This document shows positions 7,944 through 13,212 of a stretch of 13,212 bases of DNA, piece after piece. The stretch comes from DATCDR01 sp036510575 (GTDB lineage Bacteria; Actinomycetota; Acidimicrobiia; Acidimicrobiales; Bog-793). The DNA lies in assembly GCA_036510575.1 (NCBI GenBank), contig DATCDR010000245.1, forward strand, positions 1 to 13,212, read 5' to 3'. A model generated the notes under the pieces. The model was not told the origin of the DNA. It saw only the letters and a program-made list of their open reading frames with translations, and did not search any database. The stretch's first letter is position 1; every line of letters begins with the position of its first letter. The translations under genes and the position numbers were made by a program.

Positions 7944-8096
7944 CGAGTCCCCTTCTGGCACGGTCTTCCGGCCGATATTGGTTTAACGAGCCAAGTCTGC
8001 CGTACTTCGCCTCGCCGTTCATCAGGGAATCCACCAAAGTCGAGGAGCGAGTATTGTGTGAATACCACAAAAGAAGGGCAAAAGTCCTGATGGAAG
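7944..8096 (-). promoter_or_regulatory. metK upstream region with overlapping palindromes, candidate promoter/operator
   Basis: This 153-bp gap is the largest in the minus-strand cluster and probably carries a promoter for metK and the six genes after it. Reading the minus strand, TTGCCC is followed 17 bases later by CACAAT, a weak -35/-10 pair (4 of 6 matches each). Two overlapping inverted repeats lie over it on the plus strand: GTATT-gtgtg-AATAC (8051-8065) and TTGTG-tgaatac-CACAA (8054-8070), which could be a repressor site. A short AAAGTC/GACTTT inverted repeat (8081-8086 / 8102-8107) straddles the stop of the upstream gene; it is too weak to call a terminator, so read-through is likely. 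I looked for SAM and SAH riboswitch consensus elements on this strand and did not see one. Confidence 0.35.
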
Positions 8097-10016
8097 CTAA
8101 TGACTTTGGCTGAGGGCGTCCATCTCGGTGGAGGTGTTCGCCACCTCCAGGCCGCCGAGGCCGACGAAGGTCTTCAGCAGCTCGACGGCGTCGGCATCTC
8201 GCGTCTCGCCGGGAACGACGAGCACCCCGTGTGCGGTCCGCGCCGCCTGCCAGACGAGCTCGGTCGTGATGGCTCGACCTACCTCGGCGCCGTGCGATCC
8301 GGCCGCTCGCATCCGCTCGAGAACCTCGTCGGGGACAGTTACTCCCGGCACCTCGAAGTGGAGGTACTCGGCGTGTTCGAAGTCGCGAATCGGTGTGACG
8401 CCGAGCAGTACTGGGACTTGACTTCCGCGCTGGCGAAGAGCCGCCACGAATCGCTCGAGCTCCTCCAGCGAGAACAGTGGATCAGTCACGAAGAAGTCCA
8501 CCCCTGCCTCGAGTTTTTGCAGCGCACGATCGAGCTCGAAGTCGCGGTCGGCGGCGGCCGGGTTGACTCTCGCGCCGATGACGAACGACGTGGATGCTCG
8601 AGCACGCGATCCCCGCTCGTTCGAGGATTGGTTCAGACCAAGCAGTGTCTCAATGAGGTCGATCGAGCTCACCTCGAAGACTCTGCTGAGGTCGGGGTAG
8701 TCGCCTTGTGGCGGCGGTACGCCCGTTGTACACACCACGCTTCGCAGCCCGAGTGCGTGCGCTCCGAGAAGGTCGGCTTGCAGTCCGAGAAGGCTCTTCT
8801 CCCAGGTCGCGGCACTGAGCACGACATCGACACCGAGGCGCTCTTGCAACAGCAGGCCGAAGCTGATCGGACTAATCGCCTCGCGGGCTCCAGGTGTTGC
8901 GGTCACGAGCAGCGTCTGCGCGCCTGCTTGGGAGAGTGCTGCTGCTCCGGCAAGCGTTGCCTCCACGTCGCACGCCTTCGGCGGAGCGATCTCGGCGGCG
9001 ACGATGAACTCGTTGCTCGAAAGCCGCTCCGCGAACGTCCGAGCAGAAGTTTCGCTTCGGCTGATGTCGTGGCGTCGCCTGGTGCTGGTCGCTGCGACGC
9101 CTGGCACCTCGAGTGCGGGTCGGGTCGCTCGCAGCTGGTTCACGATCGCTTCGATGTGCCGCGGAGTCGTGCCACAGCAGCCGCCGACGATGCTCGCTCC
9201 GAGGTCCACGAAGATGTTGGCCAGGCGGGCGAAGTACTCCTCGTTCCGCCGGTACTCGAAGCGGCCCCGCACGATCGACGGCGGGCCGGCGTTTGGTTGA
9301 ACGCTAAGTGGCAGCGAGTTCGCGTGCGCGAGTGCTTCGACGATCGGCCGCATGCCGCGAGGGCCGAGCGCGCAGTTGGCGCCGATGGCGACGACGCCAA
9401 GTTCGCCGAGGACGTCACCGACTCTCTCTGGGCTATCGCCGCCGATAGTTCTGCCGTCCTCGAGAAATGTGACGTGCGCGACGATCGGTACCTGGGTCGG
9501 ATAAGCCGAGATGAGCGCCGCAAGCGCGCCAAGGTCGCCGAAGGTCTCGAACATCAAGAGGTCGACACCAGCGCTTTCAAGTGCGGCGACTTGCTCGAGA
9601 AGCGCTTCGTGGGCCTCGATGTCGGGGACTCGTCCCGGCGAGAGCGGTGCCGCAGCTGGCGCGACCGAGCCCGCGACGAGCACGTTGTGTTCCGGACTCG
9701 CGGCCGCGGCGCGGGCGAGCTCCACTGCCCGGCGATTGATAAGCGCGATGTCGGCCTTCAGGCCGAAGCGATTCATGGTGACCGTGTTCGCGCCGAACGT
9801 GTTCGTCTCGATGATGTCGGCGCCTGCCTCGACGTAGGCGCGGTGCACCTCCGAGACCGTCGCTGGTTGCGTCAGGTTCATCTCGGGGAGCCAGCGATCG
9901 AGCGAGGCGCCTGCGGCGTGCAACATCGTGCCCATCGCGCCGTCGCAGACCAGTACGCGACTGCCGAGCTCTGCGTCCAGCCACCTGCGTTGGTCGCGCT
10001 TGGGTCCCTTGTCCAT
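8097..10016 (-). CDS. Fused homocysteine S-methyltransferase / MTHFR-like protein with altered reductase site
   Basis: A 639-residue YitJ-type fusion. Residues about 12-298 form a homocysteine S-methyltransferase barrel with intact signatures: CDGAMGTML (24-32), ETNTFGANT (70-78), and the zinc cysteines C215 (GANCALGP) and C280/C281 (GGCCGTTP). It has no cobalamin or pterin-binding module. Residues about 325-620 are a methylenetetrahydrofolate-reductase barrel, recognisable by AEIAPPKACD (341-350), GLQADLLGAHALGLRSV (411-427) and the VPGVTVPDEV segment. Several active-site positions are changed: the usual TGDPP Asp is V433, the TQP Gln is D512, the His before the TC-RDRN motif is S401, and C-R-D-R-N itself reads TWEKS (404-408). 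Only E342 remains. The ATG at 10016 follows AGAAGG at good spacing. It is divergent from the PucR-type regulator and upstream of metK. The methyltransferase half is probably active; the second half may be a pseudo-reductase or have a new role. Confidence 0.92.
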   Translation of the reverse strand: MDKGPKRDQRRWLDAELGSRVLVCDGAMGTMLHAAGASLDRWLPEMNLTQPATVSEVHRAYVEAGADIIETNTFGANTVTMNRFGLKADIALINRRAVELARAAAASPEHNVLVAGSVAPAAAPLSPGRVPDIEAHEALLEQVAALESAGVDLLMFETFGDLGALAALISAYPTQVPIVAHVTFLEDGRTIGGDSPERVGDVLGELGVVAIGANCALGPRGMRPIVEALAHANSLPLSVQPNAGPPSIVRGRFEYRRNEEYFARLANIFVDLGASIVGGCCGTTPRHIEAIVNQLRATRPALEVPGVAATSTRRRHDISRSETSARTFAERLSSNEFIVAAEIAPPKACDVEATLAGAAALSQAGAQTLLVTATPGAREAISPISFGLLLQERLGVDVVLSAATWEKSLLGLQADLLGAHALGLRSVVCTTGVPPPQGDYPDLSRVFEVSSIDLIETLLGLNQSSNERGSRARASTSFVIGARVNPAAADRDFELDRALQKLEAGVDFFVTDPLFSLEELERFVAALRQRGSQVPVLLGVTPIRDFEHAEYLHFEVPGVTVPDEVLERMRAAGSHGAEVGRAITTELVWQAARTAHGVLVVPGETRDADAVELLKTFVGLGGLEVANTSTEMDALSQSH

Positions 10017-10081
10017 CTCGGTCCTTCTCTCGTCGGCGAAGCTACCAGTCCGATCGGTGTTGACCTGTCGCGAGCCGCCCG
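10017..10081. promoter_or_regulatory. Divergent intergenic region between the fused gene and the regulator
   Basis: These 65 bp separate two divergent start codons and must hold the signals for both genes unless one transcript starts within the other gene. The minus side carries the ribosome-binding site AGAAGG for the fused methyltransferase and a TGGTAGCTT stretch that could be an extended -10 element. An 8-bp palindrome CCGATCGG lies near the middle at 10050-10057. No clear ribosome-binding site precedes the regulator's ATG at 10082, so that mRNA may be leaderless or its real start may be internal. A bidirectional operator for the regulator is an inference from the layout alone. Confidence 0.4.
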
Positions 10082-11446
10082 ATGACCGACGCGGCTCCGG
10101 CGTCGGAGCGGCCAGGTACCGCTGCCGCGCTCCGGCGGCAAAACGAAGCGCTCCGTCAGGCGATCGCGGTGGTCGACCGTCTCACGACGATCGCGCTCGA
10201 AGGCGTAGACGTTGACGGAATCACTGCTGAGCTTGCTGCTGCCGTCCATGGCGATGTGGCCGTCTTCGACCAGCTCTTGCGCCAGCTTGCAACCTCGGCG
10301 AGCACGGGCGACGCCGCGGCGTCGCAGGCCCATGCGACCGGATCGTGGTCCATTGCCGACAAGCGGTTCGCCGGTGTACTCGAGACTGCCCGCGATCGAC
10401 GGCTACCGCTTCGAATTCGTGCCGTCCCCGAGTGGGGATTGCTCGGTGACGTCGTCGTGGCACCGATTGCCGTCGGCGAACAGGTGCTCGGCTATCTCGT
10501 CGTGACCACGCGGGGGACCGACGGTGGCGAGGAGGACCTGGAGTTACTTACCGTGCAGCACGCGGCGTCTATCTACGCACTCGCGCTCGTCGAGGCGCAG
10601 CGCGATGCGGCGCTTCGTGGAAGGTACCGCGCCGAGCTCGCCGAGAGCCTGTTGCTTGGGACCTTCGATCCAGCGAGTGCCGGCGAGATCGCGCGCCTCG
10701 CAGGCATCCGGCTCGGTGTCGGCCAGGTGCTCCTTGCCATCGCTCCAGCAGCTGGTGGTGCTGGCTCACGCTCTGGTGCCGAGACCGGCGACGGCATCAC
10801 GTTGTTGGAGTCGCTCGCGTTCGATCTGGACTCGATCGAAGATGGGGTCGTGGCGTTCGCTCGGCTCGATCACGTGATGCTCATCGCCCCGGTCGAGCTT
10901 GCAAACGGGGGAGACTCCGCATCGCGGGTCACCGATCTTGTTCGCCGCCGATTCCCCTCCGTCGGATTCGCGTTCGGTGCAAGTGTCCCCGTCTTCGAGC
11001 CTGCTGAGTTCTCCCGCGGCGAGACCCAGGCGAGACGCGCGCTTGCGATTGCGCAACGCCTCGGTGCCGTCGGGGAGATCACCACACACGAGAGCCTCGG
11101 GGTACACCGACTGCTGCTACATGTGCCAGAGGATGACCTTCGATCCTTCGCCGACGACGTGCTCGGTGACCTGGCCGCGTATGACGTCGCCCAGCGAGCC
11201 TCCCTGCTCGAGACACTCGCTGCGTTCCTTGGCGCAAACGGAAATCTCAGACGCGCAGGCGATGAACTCTTCGTGCACGTAAATACAGTGAGTTATCGCC
11301 TACGGCGGATCGAGGAAATAACTGCGCTTGACCTTGACTCGAGCAACGACCGTCTGCTCGCTCACATGGCGATCGAGGCCCTTCGAGCGGTCTCGGACCG
11401 CGGTCCGGGTACGAGCGATGCGCGAGGTCGCGACGAAGCCGGGTAG
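10082..11446 (+). CDS. PucR/CdaR-type transcriptional regulator
   Basis: A 454-residue DNA-binding regulator. Residues 375-434 are the PucR C-terminal helix-turn-helix domain (LLETLAAFLGANGNLRRAGD, then VHVNTVSYRLRRIEEI), where LxANGN...HxNTVxYRLxRI is the family hallmark. The middle (about 190-340) fits the degenerate GGDEF-like CdaR domain, and the N-terminal half (about 30-175) reads like a GAF-type ligand sensor, beginning with a helical segment of the form ALRQAIAVVDRLTTIAL. I see no membrane segment. The ligand cannot be told: relatives respond to purines, sugar acids or amino acids. It is divergent from the methyl-cycle cluster with 65 bp between start codons, the usual arrangement for a local regulator, and is followed by a palindrome at 11482-11517. 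The ATG at 10082 has no good ribosome-binding site, so the start is less certain than the gene. Confidence 0.88.
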   Translation: MTDAAPASERPGTAAALRRQNEALRQAIAVVDRLTTIALEGVDVDGITAELAAAVHGDVAVFDQLLRQLATSASTGDAAASQAHATGSWSIADKRFAGVLETARDRRLPLRIRAVPEWGLLGDVVVAPIAVGEQVLGYLVVTTRGTDGGEEDLELLTVQHAASIYALALVEAQRDAALRGRYRAELAESLLLGTFDPASAGEIARLAGIRLGVGQVLLAIAPAAGGAGSRSGAETGDGITLLESLAFDLDSIEDGVVAFARLDHVMLIAPVELANGGDSASRVTDLVRRRFPSVGFAFGASVPVFEPAEFSRGETQARRALAIAQRLGAVGEITTHESLGVHRLLLHVPEDDLRSFADDVLGDLAAYDVAQRASLLETLAAFLGANGNLRRAGDELFVHVNTVSYRLRRIEEITALDLDSSNDRLLAHMAIEALRAVSDRGPGTSDARGRDEAG

Positions 11447-11869
11447 CCAGCTGCCGGTCTGAGAGGGTGCGGGCGCTGGGAAGTCGCCGACTTGCTCGCG
11501 CGAGCTAACTGGCGACTAATCTTCGAATCTCCCGTCGGGCGGGGCGCCGACTCGGCCGCCTCAATCGGGAACCGGGATTTAGCTATGCTGCGGGTTCTTA
11601 GGCTGACGTGTGCAGGTCGGCACTGAAAATACATACTTCGTTGAGAAGCGGGGGCACCGCAGTGTCGGAGGCTGAAATCGGCCGTGACGGGACGTCAAGA
11701 ACGCTCGAGGAAAGGGGGAATCCGGCTCAAAAGGACAGGCACGCTGAGGAGGGTGACACCGCAGGCGCACGTTCGTGGTGCGCGGTGGCGACCCGGTCAG
11801 TCGTATGGCCACGCTGCGTGCTATCTCTTGGCCGGATCTAGCGATGTATTCGACAAGTCGGTGTGAGCG
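11447..11869. other. 423-bp gap without a convincing gene; probable leader of the ABC operon
   Basis: This stretch separates the regulator from the ABC transporter genes. Near its start is the 36-bp palindrome described separately. An AT-richer patch, TGAAAATACATACT (11624-11637), in otherwise GC-rich DNA is a plausible -10 region; TATGCT at 11584-11589 is another; neither has a good -35 box. A hairpin GCGCAC/GTGCGC with a 7-base loop (11765-11783), closed outside by CACC/GGTG (11757-11760 / 11784-11787), could form in a leader RNA. Two short open frames, 11608-11841 and 11684-11866, show basic or low-information composition and no recognisable motif; I do not call them. No known riboswitch consensus was recognised. 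Confidence 0.5.
11482..11517. terminator. 36-bp imperfect palindrome after the regulator, probable terminator
   Basis: Outer arms AGTCGCC (11482-11488) and GGCGACT (11511-11517) and an inner exact palindrome GCTCGCGCGAGC (11494-11505) share a single axis at 11499/11500. Between them GACTT faces TAACT, giving an internal loop with one pair and one possible G-U. It starts 36 bases after the regulator's stop codon, so a transcription terminator is the simplest reading, again without a T-tract. The exact two-fold symmetry on DNA also fits a protein-binding site, for example an autoregulatory operator or a control site for the ABC operon that starts about 350 bp downstream. Confidence 0.5.
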
Positions 11870-12856
11870 ATGCTGACGCGTTTTTCTCGCTCACCAAGCG
11901 TCAGAATTACTGGCAAGCGTGTACTGCAGGCGATCCCGGTTCTGATTGGCGTCACCCTCATTACGTTCTGTCTTTTGAACCTTCTTCCGGGCGGGACCTG
12001 CCTCTCCATCCTTGGCGTCGGGGCGACGCGGCCGGCGGTCCATGCGTGCGACATTCGGCTCGGTTTGGACCACCCCTTCTTCGTTCGATACTGGGACTGG
12101 GCCTACGGCGCGTTGCACGGCAACTTTGGCTCCTCACTCGTGAGTGACCAACCAGTTGGCCAGATACTTCGGCTCCGGTTCCCCGTCACGCTTGAGATCG
12201 TGGTCTATGCGTTCATCTTGTCGGTGTTTTTCTCCGTGCCCGTGGCGGTCCTTGCGGCTCGTAAGCCGCACGGGATCCTCGACCGTATTTCGATCGCTAC
12301 CAGCATGTTCGGCCTCTCGATTCCAGGGTTCGTATTCGGCCTGCTGTTGATCTTGGTGTTCGCCGTCCACTTGCGCTGGTTCCCTGCGGTGGGCTTTCAG
12401 CCGATCTCCGCCGGTCTTGGCCCGAACATCAGGTCCTTGACGCTGCCAGCGGCGACGATTGGATTCGCGCTGTTTTGCGCCTACACCCGACTCTTGCGGG
12501 CGGATATGGTCGACCAGATCGCCGGCGAGGACTACATCGTGACGGCGAGAGCCAAGGGTGTGAAGTACTGGCAGATCCTGATCCGTCATGCGTTGCGGAA
12601 CTCGATGTTCGGGTTGATCACGCTCATCGGGCTCAATCTCTCCATGCTCATCGGTGGGACCGTGATAGTGGAGTCGATCTTCGGACTCCCCGGAATGGGC
12701 CAACAGCTGCTGCAGGCTATTGGCTACCGGGACGTGACCGTCGTGCAGGCGATCGTGTCCATCATCGCTGTGGGGGTGGTGGCAGCAGCACTAGTCACCG
12801 ACCTGCTGTATGCCGTCCTCGACCCAAGGATTCGATATGGCCGCCCTAGCTCCTGA
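11870..12856 (+). CDS. ABC transporter permease, DppB/OppB type
   Basis: A 328-residue inner-membrane permease of the peptide/nickel importer family. Six membrane segments fit at about 18-39, 107-129, 150-168, 190-208, 246-268 and 291-315. The EAA loop that contacts the ATPase is DYIVTARAKGVKYWQILIRH (221-240), and the family-typical ESIFGLPGMGQQLLQAI (268-284) and the C-terminal VLDPRIRYG are present. The outer loop after the first segment carries two cysteines, C44 and C60, which I do not expect in typical DppB. The ATG at 11870 has only a weak GTGAG upstream. The next permease overlaps its 3' end by 20 bp, so they form one operon. No substrate-binding protein gene lies upstream in the window, so the substrate (peptide, nickel, sugar or other) cannot be assigned. 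Confidence 0.95.
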   Translation: MLTRFSRSPSVRITGKRVLQAIPVLIGVTLITFCLLNLLPGGTCLSILGVGATRPAVHACDIRLGLDHPFFVRYWDWAYGALHGNFGSSLVSDQPVGQILRLRFPVTLEIVVYAFILSVFFSVPVAVLAARKPHGILDRISIATSMFGLSIPGFVFGLLLILVFAVHLRWFPAVGFQPISAGLGPNIRSLTLPAATIGFALFCAYTRLLRADMVDQIAGEDYIVTARAKGVKYWQILIRHALRNSMFGLITLIGLNLSMLIGGTVIVESIFGLPGMGQQLLQAIGYRDVTVVQAIVSIIAVGVVAAALVTDLLYAVLDPRIRYGRPSS

Positions 12857-13212
12857 CGTCGTTACGAGAGCGGCCGGGTTTGATCTCGGTGGCGGTGGGG
12901 TTGCGCACCCGGCCGCGTTCGACCTCGGCCCTTCCCGCTTCCGGAGGACCCTCAAGTCCTTGGAGCTCTGGCTGCCGATCGGCATGCTCACCTTCATCGT
13001 GCTCATCTGCTTCCTTTGGCCCGTAATCCACACCGTTCCGTCGCCGATCAACGGGAACCTGCTCGACGCCAACCTGCCGTGGTTCACCCATAGCTCCCTT
13101 TACGGCAGTCACTATCTCGGCACCGACACGCTCGGCAACGACGTGATGTCCCAAGTTCTCTACGGCGGGCGAACGTCGATGGAAGTAGGCCTCGGGGTGG
13201 CGGTGATCGGCT
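12837..13212 (+). CDS. ABC transporter permease, DppC/OppC type (partial, runs off the window)
   Basis: Second permease of the same importer. The visible 125 residues have a cytoplasmic N-terminus of about 43 residues, a first membrane segment at about 44-64 (WLPIGMLTFIVLICFLWPVI), then the family block HYLGTDTLGNDVMSQVLYGG (92-111), matching the GTDxLGRDVLSRLIYGAR signature of DppC proteins, and the start of the second membrane segment (MEVGLGVAVIG). The ATG at 12837 lies inside the end of the dppB-type gene (20-bp overlap) and is preceded by AAGGA at 12826-12830. The frame is open to the last base of the window. ATPase and binding-protein genes would be expected downstream. Confidence 0.93.
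   Translation, partial: MAALAPDVVTRAAGFDLGGGGVAHPAAFDLGPSRFRRTLKSLELWLPIGMLTFIVLICFLWPVIHTVPSPINGNLLDANLPWFTHSSLYGSHYLGTDTLGNDVMSQVLYGGRTSMEVGLGVAVIG

Noticed and set aside
7944..7961. GTG start of metK at 7961
   Set aside because: It would place the AGAAGGGG ribosome-binding site inside the coding region; the ATG at 7943 has correct spacing.
8040..8056. Possible SAH riboswitch core (CGAGGAGCG) upstream of metK
   Set aside because: The match is on the plus strand, opposite to metK, and the remaining stems and conserved positions of the element are not found.
8100..10085. 661-codon plus-strand open frame covering the whole fused methyltransferase gene
   Set aside because: It is the antisense shadow of a high-GC gene. 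Its translation is Arg/Asp/Glu/Val-rich with no motif, whereas the minus strand encodes clear homocysteine methyltransferase signatures.
11608..11866. Two small open frames (11608-11841 and 11684-11866), the second ending 3 bp before the permease start
   Set aside because: There is no ribosome-binding site of note, no recognisable motif, and biased Arg/Ser/Gly composition as in random GC-rich frames. Proximity to the permease start alone is not enough to call a leader peptide.
1..13212. CRISPR arrays, tRNA or rRNA genes, insertion sequences or prophage signs
   Set aside because: I saw no regularly spaced direct repeats, no tRNA-like cloverleaf sequence, and no transposase or integrase motifs on either strand.

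Overview
The window is moderately GC-rich bacterial DNA, roughly 60% GC by eye. It has tightly packed, often overlapping genes and at least one GTG start. The gene content is that of a high-GC Gram-positive bacterium, possibly a deep actinobacterial lineage such as Acidimicrobiia: a MetV/MetF pair, a YitJ-type fused homocysteine methyltransferase, a PucR/CdaR-type regulator, and an AhcY in an activated-methyl-cycle cluster. The taxonomic guess rests on gene content and base composition only and is weak.

Region 1 (about 1-10016, all genes on the minus strand) is an eight-gene methionine / S-adenosylmethionine / folate one-carbon cluster. In transcription order (right to left) it holds: a fused homocysteine S-methyltransferase / methylenetetrahydrofolate-reductase-like protein (10016-8097); metK (7943-6735); a Cys-rich MetV-like protein (6720-6160); metF (6163-5198); an unidentified SAM-dependent methyltransferase with a MidA-like pattern (5184-3739); a short MetE-type methionine synthase with only the catalytic half (3734-2505); ahcY (2455-998); and purU (968-105). 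From metK to purU the gaps run from a 4-bp overlap to 49 bp, so these seven genes look like one operon. It ends in a perfect 51-bp hairpin at 42-92. Together the genes make methyl-folate (MetV/MetF), methylate homocysteine to methionine (two candidate enzymes), make SAM (MetK), spend it (the unidentified methyltransferase and others), hydrolyse the resulting SAH (AhcY), and return formyl-THF to THF plus formate (PurU).

The unusual content is in this cluster. The reductase domain of the fused protein has lost every active-site signature residue I could align except one Glu, while the separate MetF keeps them. The MetE-like enzyme lacks the folate-binding N-terminal half. A methyltransferase of unknown substrate sits between metF and the MetE-like gene with almost no spacing. 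So neither methionine synthase in view has an obvious methyl-folate site.

Region 2 (10017-11446) is a 65-bp divergent promoter region and a plus-strand PucR/CdaR-type regulator, a candidate controller of the cluster. Region 3 (11447-11869) has no convincing gene; it holds a 36-bp imperfect palindrome just after the regulator and probably the leader of the next operon. Region 4 (11870-13212, plus strand) is the start of a peptide/nickel-type ABC importer: a DppB-type permease and an overlapping DppC-type permease that runs off the window. No substrate-binding protein gene precedes them here.
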